Assembly (NCBI GenBank): GCA_016213675.1
Contig: JACQZW010000018.1
Span: forward strand, 1-64,000
Length of the DNA stretch: 64,000 nt
Direction of reading: 5' to 3'
Origin: Acidobacteriota bacterium
GTDB lineage: Bacteria > Acidobacteriota > Thermoanaerobaculia > Thermoanaerobaculales > Thermoanaerobaculaceae
Below are positions 15,592-24,827 of the stretch, piece after piece. Position 1 is the first letter of the stretch. Each line of letters starts with the position of its first letter. The position numbers and the translations under genes were made by a program. The notes under the pieces are model-generated. The model saw only the letters and a program-made list of their open reading frames with translations, was not told the DNA's origin and did not search any database.

Positions 15592-18060
15592 TTGACGCGC
15601 ACCGGCGGGAGTTGGGTCATCGTGTGCTCGGCGCTGCTCGCGCCCGCGGGGCTCGAAGCGCAGGACTATGGCGACTATTCGGGCGGCTCGTACGGCGGCT
15701 ACGATCCCAGCGCCTACGGCTACGGCTACGGCTACGGGGGGGACGCGGGGGACACGGGGGACACCGGCGGGACGGAGCCCTCGACGTGGGAGACCGGGAC
15801 GGGGGCCGTGGAGCCGGGGACGACGGGGTTCCTGGCGACGGCGTTCGCGGCGGCGGCTCCGGGCGAGGCGACGGCCGGAACGCAGGTCCGGCTGGCCGAT
15901 GCGGTGTACTGCGACGGGGTGCGCTACTCCCTGGAGGAGGAGCGCGAGGACACCGGGCCGGCGCGGCTGGCGCGGCTGCACGAGCTGACGCGGACGATCA
16001 ACGTCGTCGGCCGCGCGTTGGACCCCGACCGGTGCGGCGAGGCGGCGGAGGGCGAGTGCATCGGGTTGCGCAAGGCGGTCGAGCGGTCGCAGTACCGGGC
16101 GCTGGAGCTGTTCCAGGGCGCGTCCGACCTCGAAGCGTGCATGATCGATCCCATCCGGATGTGGAACGAGCAGGAAGGGATCTGCCAGGAGATGCGGCAG
16201 AACATCTCCGACCTGCGGAAGCTGGACCGGGAGGCGCTGGCGCGGGCGGAGTACGTGCTGGCGCTGCGCCTGTGCGACGGCGCGATGGGTCTGGATGCGA
16301 ACGTGCGGGCGGCCTGCACCAGCCTGGCGACGGCCATCGCGCCCCACGCGCCGCCCAGCGGCGCCCGCCCGTCGTTCTGGCTCGAGGCGCCGATGCCGCG
16401 CGAGGTCCAGGAGGCGATCCGGCAGGTGCGGCTGATCACGGGCGGCAACTTCGACGTCGAGGCCCTGAACAGCGACCTGGCGCGCGACTACCGGTGCGAG
16501 ACGCAGGGGCAGGACGGGAGCGACGGCACGTCGCCCACGGGCGTGCTGGTCGGCCTGTGCAAGGAGTACGCGCTCCTGCAGCGGGTCTCGGACTCCTGCC
16601 GCCAGGCGTCGGTGTACATCGACGAGCGGGGCGGCATCCACGCCTCGGGCGGCCTGTCCTCGGACGACGGCCGCACGGCCGCGACGCTGTGCGTGGACGT
16701 CTCGGATTTCGCGCCGGAGTATCCGTTCATGGTCACCGTGCGGCTGGATGACGAGAGCTCGCGCCCGATGCGCGTCTGGCCGGGCGAGCCGATCTTCATC
16801 GGGCAGTACCTGCCGGGGCCGGTCGATCCGGGCGACGTGATGGGGATCGAGGTTCGCGGGAAGGCGCGGGGCATCTCCCTGGCGGAGACGTTGCGGGTCA
16901 ACGGCGTGTCGTCCGACACGCCGGACGCGTGCCGCATCGCGCGGGCGTACGTTCCGGTGGTCGACCACGAGGTGCCGGTGGGGGGCGAGGGCCAGAAGGT
17001 CATCCCGATGTCGTTCCACACGGGGCGGCTGGGCGAGACGGGGATCGTGACGCAGGGCGACGCGCTGATGATCTGGGTACGCGACATCGAGCCGGCGGGG
17101 GCGGTGCGGGTCGAGTACCAGAGCGGCCAGAACCCGCAGTACGTCGGCTACGTGCCGCCGCCGCTCCTGGGCCAGTCGGCGGAGCTGTCGCAGGCCGAGC
17201 AGCAGCGGCAGGCGCGGGTGCCGCCGGGGGCGCACGTGCGGCCTTCCGAGGCGTCGGTCGATCAGCCGCTGGTCCCGCGCCGCGCCCGCTATCCCGGCTC
17301 CCGTGTGTTGCGCCTCGGGTATCCGTCGGGTTTCTTCGAGTACCCGGTCCGGGTGTGCACGTACGCCACGGATCGTCCCGACTGGGGCGCCGGGCGCACG
17401 GCGGCGGAGGGTCCGGGGATCGCGACCTGCGGCGACCCGCGTGCGACGACGGTCCTGTCCGAGTACATCTACGTCCACGGCGAGTACTACTTCGGCATCC
17501 GCGCGGCGCTGATGGGCTCGTGGTTCCCCGTGCAGCGGTTGATCCCGCGCCAGACGCCCGACGCGCTGCGCGCGGGCGGCAACGCCTGGCAGGTGGTCGC
17601 GGAGAGCGAGAACGTGTTCGAGTTCGACGTGCCGCTCCTGCTGGCGATCTACCCCTTCGGGCGCGATCCCTACGCGTTCGACTACCGCTTCTGGGACCTG
17701 GAGGGCGGCCACTACTGGAACGACGTCGCGATCCTGCTCGGGTTCAGCATGATCAGCATCCCCTGGGACCACATGTACGCGGGCCTTTCGCTCCCCGTGT
17801 ACAGCGGCGTTTCGCTGACGGTCCTGGCGCACTTCGAGAAGCGCTCGATCCCGATCGGCGTGCGCGCCGGGGACATCTTCGAGTTCACGGGGAGCGTCGA
17901 TCCCACGCTCGGTGAGGTCTTCGGCTCGGAGAGCCAGTTCATCACGGGGGTCGCCTTCGGCGTCTCGGTGGACTACGACCTGTTCGAGCGGGCGTTCCGG
18001 GCGATCTGGGCCAAGTTCGGCAACCTGCCGGTGATCCGCTCGACGCCCTACGGGGGCTAG
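15592..18060 (+). CDS. Exported protein with Gly/Tyr-rich N-terminus, function unknown
   Basis: An 822-residue protein starting at TTG15592 behind GAGAGGAGG. A signal peptide (WVIVCSALLAPAGLEAQ) is followed by a Gly/Tyr/Asp-rich stretch (YDPSAYGYGYGYGGDAG) and then a Thr/Gly linker. The middle (about residues 100-350) is helical with scattered cysteines. The C-terminal half is beta-rich, ending with segments such as YFGIRAALMGSWFPVQRL, LPLLLAIYPFGRDPYAFDYRFWDL and SLPVYSGVSLTVLAHFEKRSIPIGVRAG in pieces, which look like amphipathic strands of an outer-membrane protein. No named family was recognised. It begins the collinear gene set that runs to 25276; the lipoprotein gene follows 22 bases later. 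Confidence 0.72.
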   Translation: MTRTGGSWVIVCSALLAPAGLEAQDYGDYSGGSYGGYDPSAYGYGYGYGGDAGDTGDTGGTEPSTWETGTGAVEPGTTGFLATAFAAAAPGEATAGTQVRLADAVYCDGVRYSLEEEREDTGPARLARLHELTRTINVVGRALDPDRCGEAAEGECIGLRKAVERSQYRALELFQGASDLEACMIDPIRMWNEQEGICQEMRQNISDLRKLDREALARAEYVLALRLCDGAMGLDANVRAACTSLATAIAPHAPPSGARPSFWLEAPMPREVQEAIRQVRLITGGNFDVEALNSDLARDYRCETQGQDGSDGTSPTGVLVGLCKEYALLQRVSDSCRQASVYIDERGGIHASGGLSSDDGRTAATLCVDVSDFAPEYPFMVTVRLDDESSRPMRVWPGEPIFIGQYLPGPVDPGDVMGIEVRGKARGISLAETLRVNGVSSDTPDACRIARAYVPVVDHEVPVGGEGQKVIPMSFHTGRLGETGIVTQGDALMIWVRDIEPAGAVRVEYQSGQNPQYVGYVPPPLLGQSAELSQAEQQRQARVPPGAHVRPSEASVDQPLVPRRARYPGSRVLRLGYPSGFFEYPVRVCTYATDRPDWGAGRTAAEGPGIATCGDPRATTVLSEYIYVHGEYYFGIRAALMGSWFPVQRLIPRQTPDALRAGGNAWQVVAESENVFEFDVPLLLAIYPFGRDPYAFDYRFWDLEGGHYWNDVAILLGFSMISIPWDHMYAGLSLPVYSGVSLTVLAHFEKRSIPIGVRAGDIFEFTGSVDPTLGEVFGSESQFITGVAFGVSVDYDLFERAFRAIWAKFGNLPVIRSTPYGG

Positions 18061-18082
18061 GCCCGGCCGGGGAGGTGACGAG

Positions 18083-19639
18083 ATGACGGCACAGAACATT
18101 CGCCTCTGGCTCCTCGCCCCGCTCGCCGCGGCCGGCGCGGGCTGCGGCTCCGAGGCCAGTCTGCCGGGCGTGGGAGACACGCCCTACCGGATCGAGCTGT
18201 CGTTGCTGGATCCGTCGACCGGCGAGGTGCTGCGACCTCCCGCGGCGGGGGACGCGGCCCTCTGGCCGCTGGGCCTGCCGGACGGGCCGGTCCTGTCGGT
18301 GACGTACTGGGCCGTGCGCACGACCCCGCCCCTCTCGCTGATCGTGCGCGCGGTCGGTGCCGGTCTTGCGGGGGGCACGACCGTGGCGGGGACGGGTGGC
18401 GACGGGGGAGGCGGGGGCGATCCGTGCGCCGCGGACCCGTTCGCCTCCGGCTGTCCGTGCGACGTGGACGTCTGGGACCCCGCGTGCGTGTGCTACGACG
18501 ATCCCTGTCTCACGGGCTGCCCGGGCTGGTACGATCCGGACTCGTACTTCTGCGGCAAGGCGGGCGGGACGAGCGAGATCGTGGAGGCGACGGTGCCGCT
18601 GGAGATCATCGACACCGACCACCGGACGGTGAAGATCTCGGTCCTGCCGCCGGCGTCCGCCGGGCTGGCCCAGATCACCGTGGTCCTCGGCGGCGCGTCG
18701 GAGTCGATCCCCGTGGAGTTCACGGCGTCCGACGTCGCCATCCACGCTCCGGCGACGGGGGTCGCCGACGGGGCGACCGAGACGCCGTTGACGGTGACGG
18801 GTCTCGCGGGCCAGATCGTCGAGGTGGAGACGTCGCGCGGCACGTTCGTGGCCCCGGGCTTCACGGGGCACGCGTCGCTGCTCCTCGTGGCGGATGCCCC
18901 GGGTTCCATCGAGGGCACGGCGGTGGTCGGGCTGATCTCGGCCACGCGCGGGCCCGCGGTCGTTTCCGCGGGCGGCTCGGCCGCCGACTGGGTGCGCATC
19001 GACTTCGAGGACGTCCTGCTGGAATTCGGGACTCCGACGGCGATCGACTTCGTGCCGGGCAAGCTGGTGCACGAGATCTGCGTCGCGACCAACAGCGCGA
19101 AGGGCCAGATCCGGCTCCAGAACACCGCGACCGACGCCGTGCTGCTCGATACCGTCCCACAGCCGGTGCTCGCCGCCTCCGGCGCCCTTCCTTCGTCGTG
19201 CCCCGGCGGCAGCTTCGCCGGCTACGCCCTCTTCCGCTGGGCGGCCGGCGACACGACCGACGCCCTGACCGCGACATGGACCGGGCCGACGGCGGGCACG
19301 ACGGCGACCGCGTCGGCGCGGGTGGAGGGCGTCGCGTTCGCGGGCTACCGCGCGACCCTGGAGTCCACGCAGCTCGATTTCGGCGATCCGTACCTGCTGC
19401 TGTTGCAGGTGCGGCTGGAGTACCTGGCGGCCGGCGGGCTCTCGACCCGCCCCGCGGACGGCGTGGGGCTCACGTTCATCGTCGCTTCGACCTTCGGCGC
19501 GACGCCGCTCATGGCCGACGCGGAGACCAGCCCCGAGGGGACGGCGAACGCGGTCTACTCGGTCGTCGATGGCGACGTGCTGGAGGTCTTCGTCCAGCCC
19601 GAGGAGTGGTCCTCGATCGACCTGGGCTCGGCGCCGTAG
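18083..19639 (+). CDS. Large lipoprotein with beta-sandwich-like domains
   Basis: A 518-residue protein from ATG18083 behind GGAGGTGACGAG. The signal peptide LWLLAPLAAAGAGC ends in a lipobox. After a Gly-rich linker comes a short Cys-rich module (CAADPFASGCPCDVD, CVCYDDPCLTGCPG) that could be disulfide-bonded. The rest is Thr/Val/Gly-rich with alternating hydrophobic patterns (TVKISVLPPASAGLAQITVVLGG in parts), suggesting two or three Ig-like beta sandwiches. No enzymatic motif is visible. It lies 22 bases after the exported protein and 12 bases before the GAF gene, so it is probably in the same transcript. It is likely anchored to the inner or outer membrane and could be the envelope component of the cluster. 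Confidence 0.72.
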   Translation: MTAQNIRLWLLAPLAAAGAGCGSEASLPGVGDTPYRIELSLLDPSTGEVLRPPAAGDAALWPLGLPDGPVLSVTYWAVRTTPPLSLIVRAVGAGLAGGTTVAGTGGDGGGGGDPCAADPFASGCPCDVDVWDPACVCYDDPCLTGCPGWYDPDSYFCGKAGGTSEIVEATVPLEIIDTDHRTVKISVLPPASAGLAQITVVLGGASESIPVEFTASDVAIHAPATGVADGATETPLTVTGLAGQIVEVETSRGTFVAPGFTGHASLLLVADAPGSIEGTAVVGLISATRGPAVVSAGGSAADWVRIDFEDVLLEFGTPTAIDFVPGKLVHEICVATNSAKGQIRLQNTATDAVLLDTVPQPVLAASGALPSSCPGGSFAGYALFRWAAGDTTDALTATWTGPTAGTTATASARVEGVAFAGYRATLESTQLDFGDPYLLLLQVRLEYLAAGGLSTRPADGVGLTFIVASTFGATPLMADAETSPEGTANAVYSVVDGDVLEVFVQPEEWSSIDLGSAP

Positions 19640-19651
19640 ACGGGGACCGGC

Positions 19652-20443
19652 GTGCTGGGCCGACTTCCCGCGGACTTCGTCGAACGGCTGCGCGATCTGC
19701 TGTCGACCGTCGAGCTGTCGCGGCAGCTCCTGCGCGCGGATACGGACGATTCGCGGCTGGAGCGGCTGGTGGCGCTGGCGGCGCGCATCGCGGACGCCGA
19801 GTCCGGGGTGCTCTTGCTCGTGGACGAGGACCGCGGCGACCTGCGGGCGGCGGCGGCCGTCGGGCCGGGCGCGGAGGCGCTGCGCGGGACGCACCTGGCT
19901 CCCGGTTCGGACATCGCGGGGGCGGCGCTGGCGGCGGGCGAGCCGATGGCGGTGGCGGGCGAGGGCGAGGAGGGGATGGACACGCCGGTCGAGAGGCTGA
20001 TGGGCGTGCCGACGCGCAACCTGCTGGCGGTGCCGTTCGAGGTGCACGGGGCGCCGGCAGGCGTGTTGGAGCTGCGCAACACGCAGGCGGAGCGCGGCTT
20101 CGACCCGGAGACGATCGCGCGCGTGGCGGAGCTGGCGCGGATCGCGGCGGCCGCGGTCGAGGACTGGAGGGGCGACCGGTTCCTCTTCGCGCTGTTCGCG
20201 GCCGCGCTGCCGCGCGCGTTGGCCCCGGGGGACGACGCGGCGCGGACCGGCGTCTCCGACGAGCTGCGGCGGTGGCTGGAGGGGCTGCGCCAGACGCCGG
20301 CGTGGCGCGCGGCGCTGGAGACCGTGGAATCGATCCGCGAGATCCTGCGCACCGGCGACGACGGGGCACGGCTGGCGGCGGAGGTGTTGTCGGCCGTGGC
20401 GCGGCGCGAGCGCGCGCGGCGGCGGGACCTGGAGCTGCCGTGA
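19652..20443 (+). CDS. GAF-domain protein
   Basis: A 263-residue soluble protein starting at GTG19652. Residues about 35-170 fit a GAF domain: LERLVALAARIADAESG, VLLLVDEDRGDLRAAAAVG, then NLLAVPFEVHGAPAGVLEL and FDPETIARVAELARIAAAAVED. GAF domains bind small ligands such as cyclic nucleotides or respond to redox state; the bound ligand cannot be read here. The C-terminal 90 residues are helical and Arg-rich, with no kinase, cyclase or DNA-binding motif, so it probably works by binding a partner. The stop overlaps the protease start by four bases (GTGA). Tight coupling suggests that the two are made in similar amounts and may interact, the GAF unit gating the protease. Confidence 0.8.
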   Translation: MLGRLPADFVERLRDLLSTVELSRQLLRADTDDSRLERLVALAARIADAESGVLLLVDEDRGDLRAAAAVGPGAEALRGTHLAPGSDIAGAALAAGEPMAVAGEGEEGMDTPVERLMGVPTRNLLAVPFEVHGAPAGVLELRNTQAERGFDPETIARVAELARIAAAAVEDWRGDRFLFALFAAALPRALAPGDDAARTGVSDELRRWLEGLRQTPAWRAALETVESIREILRTGDDGARLAAEVLSAVARRERARRRDLELP

Positions 20444-21240
20444 CGGAAACCGGGCCGCTGCGCCTCTTCCTGGAATCGATCCCTCCCGAGCTGCTCGCGG
20501 CGCGGGGCGACGGCCGCGGGGTCCGGGTGGCGATCGTCGATTCGGGCGTCGACGCCGCACACCCGGCGCTGGCCGGGCGGGTCGAGCGCTCGGTCGCCGT
20601 GCAGCGCGAGGGCGCCGCCTGGAAGGTCGTCGACGTCGAGCCCGGCGATCCCGCGGGCCACGGCACGGCGTGCGCGGGGATCACCGTGCGCCTCGCGCCC
20701 GAGTGCCGCATCTGGAGCGTGCGCATCCTGGGCGAGGCGGCGCGCGGCCAGGGCTCGGCGCTGCTCGCCGCGCTCGACTGGGCCATCGCCTCCGGCGCCG
20801 ACGTGCTCAACGTCAGCCTGGGCACGCGGAGTCCCGAACTGGCCGAGCCGTTGCGGGCGCGGATCGACCGCGCGTACCGCGCGGGCGCCATCGTCGTCGC
20901 GGCCGCGAGCAACCTGCCCGACGTGCGCAGCTACCCCGCGATCTTCAGCTCGCTCATCGCGGTGGACAGCGCGGCGATCGAGGATCCCGAGAAATTCTAC
21001 TTCCGGTTCGGGCGCGAGAGCGAGATCGAGGCGCCCGGGATCTACGTTCGCGCGGCCTGGCCGGGCGGCGGCGAGAAGATCGTGACGGGCACCAGCTTCG
21101 CGTGCCCCCACGTGGCGGGCCACGCGGCGCGCCTGCTCTCGGCCAATCCCGGACTGCGGCCGTTCCACGTCAAGACCCTGCTCTACGCCATCGGCCTGGC
21201 GCACGCACGGCGCGACGGCCCCGCGCGGGAGGCGGCATGA
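20440..21240 (+). CDS. Cytoplasmic subtilisin-like serine protease (S8)
   Basis: A 266-residue subtilase. The catalytic triad is complete: D34 in AIVDSGVD, H74 in GHGTACAG and S219 in GTSFACPHVAG, with the oxyanion-hole asparagine at N158. There is no signal peptide or pro-domain, and at 266 residues it is a minimal catalytic domain, so it should act in the cytoplasm. Intracellular subtilases without pro-domains occur in cyanobactin-like and other peptide maturation clusters, where they cut a leader peptide before export. GTG20440 overlaps the GAF stop, and the TGA overlaps the ATG of the TPR gene. The gene order protease, TPR protein, ABC exporter, small protein fits processing and secretion of a peptide or small protein, but that is inference. 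Confidence 0.88.
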   Translation: MTETGPLRLFLESIPPELLAARGDGRGVRVAIVDSGVDAAHPALAGRVERSVAVQREGAAWKVVDVEPGDPAGHGTACAGITVRLAPECRIWSVRILGEAARGQGSALLAALDWAIASGADVLNVSLGTRSPELAEPLRARIDRAYRAGAIVVAAASNLPDVRSYPAIFSSLIAVDSAAIEDPEKFYFRFGRESEIEAPGIYVRAAWPGGGEKIVTGTSFACPHVAGHAARLLSANPGLRPFHVKTLLYAIGLAHARRDGPAREAA

Positions 21241-22943
21241 GCGACGAACGCGACGCGGCGACCGAGTTGGACGCGCTGGAGCGCGCCGGACGCCTGGCCG
21301 AGGCGGCGAGCAAGGCCCGCGAGCTGGCCGAACGCGCGCCGGAGCCCGCCGCGCGCGCGCTCGCGCTGGTCCGGGCGGCCGAGCTGCTCCTGGAGACGCA
21401 GGGGCCCCCGGCGGCCCGTCCACTCCTGGACGAGGCGCTGGCGGACGCGCGGCGCGCCGGAGACGGCGGGGCGGAGGCGCTGGCGCTGGCGGAGACGGCA
21501 CGGCTGGAGCTGTTCGGACGCGACACGGAGGCCCTGCACCGCGCCGAGAAGCTGCTCGACGAGGCGGCGGCCCGCGCCGGCCTCCCGGACCCGGGCCAGG
21601 GCCTGCCGGCGGCGGCCGCTTGCCGCATCGCCCACTACCGCGGCCTGCTCGCGTCGCGCCGGGGGGAGCCGGCCACGAGCGTAGCGCAGCTCCGGCGGGC
21701 CTACGCGCTGGCCGACGGCGACCCGGCACAACGCTCGCGCATCCTCAACTCCTGGGGACTCCAGCTCGAGGCGTGGGGCGACGCGGACGAGGCGCGCCGG
21801 CTGCTGGAGCGCTCGCTGGAGCTGAAGCTCGAGCTGCAGGACCTGTACGGCGCAGCCGCCACCTACGGCGCCCTGGCATTCCTGCACTCGCGCCTGGGCG
21901 CCCACGCCGAGGCTCGCGACGCGCTGGCACGCGATCTCGAGCTCTCCGAGCGCATCGGGGCGCTCGACGTGCTGCCGGGGCTCCACGCCCGGCTGGCCGG
22001 GGCGCTGGTCGGCTTGGGACGAATCGGCGGGGCGGAGCGCGAGGCGCGAACGGCGATCGAGCTGGCGGAGACGTCGTCGTCCGTTCCGGCGACCCGGGCG
22101 AGATGGTTCGCCTGGCGCGAGCTGGCCCGTGTGCGCCTCGCGCAGGGACTGCTGGATGAAGCCCGGGAAGCGGCACGCGAGCGCGCGCTGGCCGGGTTCG
22201 AGGCGTTGCGGGATCCGTACGGGTCCGCGCTGGCGCGGTTGACGCTGGCCGAGGTCGAGCTGCTGCGCGGGGAGGGGGACGTGCCGGGGGCGCTGGCCGC
22301 CGCGCAAGAGGCGCTCGACGGCGCGCGCGCGGTTTTCGCGCGATTGGGCGCGGTGCAGGAGACGGCCGAGGCGCTGCTCCTGCAGGCCCGGATCGAGCGG
22401 GCGCGGGGCGAGACCGACCGCGCGGCGGCGACCGCGGAGCACCGCGTGCTGCCGCTCGTCGAACGTCTGGCGCGGGCCACCCCGCACCTGCGACGCGCGG
22501 CGCTGGATCTCCTGGCCGCGACCAGGGCGGGGGCGGCCGACGAGCGGCTCGAGGTGCTCGCCGGGCTGCGACGGGTCGAGACGATGCTGGCCGATCGCGC
22601 GGGAGCGCCGGCGGCGTGGACGGCGGTGGCCGTCGCGGTCGGTACCGTTGAAAGTGCGGAGCGCGCGGCACGGGCGGCGGCGGCGGAGGGCGGGGTGCTG
22701 GCGTGGTTCCCGCCGAGGCGGGCGGTGGCCCTCTTCGCGGGTCCGGACGCGGCGGCGCGGGCCGAGGCGATGCGCGGACGGATGCCGGGGGTTGCGACCG
22801 CGGTGGTTTCGGGAGAAGCGACGGTCCGGGCCCTGTGGCCGGCGGGGCCGACGGCTGAGGGTCCCGCGGTCGACGAGGCCTTGCGCGGACTGCCGCGGGG
22901 GAGGAAGAGGAAACCACCGATGGACACCGATAGACACCGATAG
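21237..22943 (+). CDS. TPR-repeat protein coupled to the subtilase
   Basis: A 568-residue soluble protein from ATG21237, overlapping the protease stop (ATGA). Helical repeats fill residues about 20-430: AARPLLDEALADARRAGDG, AEARDALARDLELSERIG and AREAARERALAGFEALRDPYGSA are TPR- or MalT/CHAT-N-like units. The last 140 residues form a different, possibly nucleotidyl-cyclase-like or CHAT-remnant domain (AWTAVAVAVGTVESAERAARAA, VLAWFPPRRAVALFAGPDAA). That stretch resembles the class III cyclase opening pattern, but catalytic residues are not evident. The C-terminal 10 residues (KPPMDTDRHR) are encoded by a dispersed repeat, so the natural end may have been replaced. It probably acts as an adaptor between the protease and its substrate or exporter. 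Confidence 0.78.
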   Translation: MSDERDAATELDALERAGRLAEAASKARELAERAPEPAARALALVRAAELLLETQGPPAARPLLDEALADARRAGDGGAEALALAETARLELFGRDTEALHRAEKLLDEAAARAGLPDPGQGLPAAAACRIAHYRGLLASRRGEPATSVAQLRRAYALADGDPAQRSRILNSWGLQLEAWGDADEARRLLERSLELKLELQDLYGAAATYGALAFLHSRLGAHAEARDALARDLELSERIGALDVLPGLHARLAGALVGLGRIGGAEREARTAIELAETSSSVPATRARWFAWRELARVRLAQGLLDEAREAARERALAGFEALRDPYGSALARLTLAEVELLRGEGDVPGALAAAQEALDGARAVFARLGAVQETAEALLLQARIERARGETDRAAATAEHRVLPLVERLARATPHLRRAALDLLAATRAGAADERLEVLAGLRRVETMLADRAGAPAAWTAVAVAVGTVESAERAARAAAAEGGVLAWFPPRRAVALFAGPDAAARAEAMRGRMPGVATAVVSGEATVRALWPAGPTAEGPAVDEALRGLPRGRKRKPPMDTDRHR

Positions 22944-23000
22944 GGGGGAAGGGGAAGGGGAAGGGGGAAACCACAGATGGACACAGATGGACACAGATAG
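22910..23000. repeat. Two ACAGATGGAC-type repeat copies flanking a G-quadruplex tract
   Basis: The first copy (22910-22943, built of GGACACCGATAG-like units) runs into the stop codon of the TPR gene. The second (22967-23000, ACAGATGGAC units) lies just before the ABC transporter gene. Between them is a G-rich tract, 22943-22967, with four G-runs (6, 4, 4 and 5) separated by AA, an ideal quadruplex pattern. The family matches the element at 9905-9930. Confidence 0.65.
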
Positions 23001-23015
23001 TGGAGGAGGGGGCTC

Positions 23016-24827
23016 GTGAGTGGGGACGCCCGGCGGCGGCTGGTGCGGCTGCTGGTGCGGCGTCGGGCGGGTCTGTTTGTGGGGACGGCGATCCTGGCGA
23101 TTGTGGTGCCGGTGGTGGCCTCGACACCGGTGCGGGCGATTCCGGCGGTGGCAGCGGCGGTGACGGCGGACGACGGGGTCGGGCTTGGCGTGGTCGTTCC
23201 CTGGGGCGGTGGGGGAATGCTGAGCCTGGGCGCGTTGCTCGGGTTGCTCGTCGGCATCGGGCTCTTCGCGGCGGTGCTGTCGCTGCTGCAGGGGATGCTG
23301 GTGGCGCGGCTGAACGCGCGGCTGGCGGCGGACGTGCGCATCCGGCTGACCGAGCACCTCCTGCGCCAGCCGCCGTCGTATCACCAGCGCGTCGGGCCCG
23401 GGCCGCTGCTGGGCGCGCTGACGGCGGACGCCGAGATGATCGCCTTGCACCTGGGCAACCTCCTGCCCGCGGCGTTCGGCGTGGTCTCGGGGGCGATCGT
23501 GTGGTCGCTGACGCTGGGCGGAGGGTTGACGGGTGCGGGTGTGGCGACCGGCGCCGCGGCGCTCGTGGTCGGCGCGGTGTTCGTGGTGTTGGGGGTGACC
23601 AACGGGCTGGCGGCACGGCTCACGGGACGGCGGGCGGGCTCCAGCCAGGTGCAGGCGCAGCAGGCGCGCGACGCGGCGCTCGGGGCGATCACGGAGACGC
23701 TTGGCGCCGCGGACGAGATCCAGGCCAACGCGGCGGAGGAGGAGGAGACCGAGCGGCTGGCGACGAAGATTTCCGAGATGGCGGCGCGGCAGGAGCGCGT
23801 GGCGGCCTGGGGGACCCTGGGCGGCTCGCTGACGCAGGTCGTGGTGGTCGTGGCGGTCCCGGCGCTGGTCGTGACCGCCACGCTGCTGGACGCGCCGGCC
23901 GCGGCGCTGGCGGTCGTTTTGCCCAGCCTCACGTTCCTCCAGGCGGCGATCGGCTCCGCCACGGGACTGTGGACGCAGGTCCGGATGACGCGTCCGTCGC
24001 TGGATCGCGCGGCGGAGCTTCTGGCGGAGAAGCCGGGGATTGTCGATCCGGCGGGGGCGCGGCCGCTGCTCGAGGTCCGGGGGGCGCTGCGCTTCCGCGA
24101 GCTTCGTTTCGCCTATCCCGGAGCGGAGAAGGCGGTCTTGGACGGGGCCGATTTCGAGGTCGCGGCGGGGCGGACGGTGGCGATCGTGGGCGACGGCGGG
24201 TCGGGCAAGAGCACGCTGCTCAAGCTGCTCTTGCGCTTCCACGATCCCGACGCGGGCGCGGTGACGCTGGACGGCCGGGACGTGCGGGACGTGCCGCTGC
24301 GGGAGCTGCGCCGCCGAGTGGCGATGCTCGGCCAGCACTCGCGGCTGTTCGCGCGCTCGGTGCGGGAGAACCTGCGGATGGGTGCGGGGACGGTTTCGGA
24401 CGAGAAGCTCCGTGCCGCGTGCCGGACGGCCGCCGCGGAGCCGCTCTTGGCGAAGCTGGGCGGCGGTTTGGACGCGGCGGTGGACCCCGGCGCGGCGAAC
24501 CTGTCGGGCTCGGAGCGCCGGCGGCTGGCGCTGGCGCGGGTGCTGGCTCGCGATCCCGCGGTGCTGCTGCTCGACGAGCCCGAGGTCGGGCTGCCGCAGG
24601 CGATGGCGGAGCAGCTCCTCAAGGACGTGCGGGCGGCGGCGAGCGGACGCACGTGCCTGATGGTCACGCATCGGCCGGACTTGCTGGAAGCCGACGAGGT
24701 GGTGTTTCTTTCGGGGGGCCGGGTGGCCGCGCGCGGCACGCACGACGAGCTGGCGCGGACCTGCGAGCCCTACGGGAAGCTGCTCGCGCGGCGCCGCGAG
24801 GGCGCCGGAGAAGGCGGTGGAGCATGA
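23016..24827 (+). CDS. ABC transporter, fused membrane and ATPase domains (exporter half-transporter)
   Basis: A 603-residue half-transporter, active as a dimer in the inner membrane. Membrane helices occupy residues about 15-310 (for example LFVGTAILAIVVPVVAS and LGALLGLLVGIGLFAAVLSLL). The ATPase domain has Walker A GDGGSGKSTLLKL near residue 391, Q-loop MLGQHSR, signature LSGSERRRLALARVL near 495 (LSGSE instead of LSGGQ), Walker B VLLLDEPEVGL near 517 and the switch histidine in VTHRP. There is no N-terminal C39 peptidase domain, so any leader removal must be done elsewhere, perhaps by the subtilase upstream. GTG23016 follows a GGAGGAGGG site. The stop overlaps the ATG of the 150-residue gene, which makes that protein the obvious candidate cargo or partner. 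Confidence 0.92.
   Translation: MSGDARRRLVRLLVRRRAGLFVGTAILAIVVPVVASTPVRAIPAVAAAVTADDGVGLGVVVPWGGGGMLSLGALLGLLVGIGLFAAVLSLLQGMLVARLNARLAADVRIRLTEHLLRQPPSYHQRVGPGPLLGALTADAEMIALHLGNLLPAAFGVVSGAIVWSLTLGGGLTGAGVATGAAALVVGAVFVVLGVTNGLAARLTGRRAGSSQVQAQQARDAALGAITETLGAADEIQANAAEEEETERLATKISEMAARQERVAAWGTLGGSLTQVVVVVAVPALVVTATLLDAPAAALAVVLPSLTFLQAAIGSATGLWTQVRMTRPSLDRAAELLAEKPGIVDPAGARPLLEVRGALRFRELRFAYPGAEKAVLDGADFEVAAGRTVAIVGDGGSGKSTLLKLLLRFHDPDAGAVTLDGRDVRDVPLRELRRRVAMLGQHSRLFARSVRENLRMGAGTVSDEKLRAACRTAAAEPLLAKLGGGLDAAVDPGAANLSGSERRRLALARVLARDPAVLLLDEPEVGLPQAMAEQLLKDVRAAASGRTCLMVTHRPDLLEADEVVFLSGGRVAARGTHDELARTCEPYGKLLARRREGAGEGGGA

Noticed and set aside
15268-18180. Minus-strand frame of about 970 residues
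   Set aside because: Antisense to the exported protein, which has a ribosome binding site and signal peptide.
18424-20439. Upstream extension of the subtilase frame
   Set aside because: Arg/Gly/Asp-rich shadow of the lipoprotein and GAF genes; the protease domain starts at GTG20440 with a coupled overlap.
21183-24743. Minus-strand frame of about 1186 residues
   Set aside because: Antisense to the TPR and ABC exporter genes; low-complexity Arg/His/Gln sequence.
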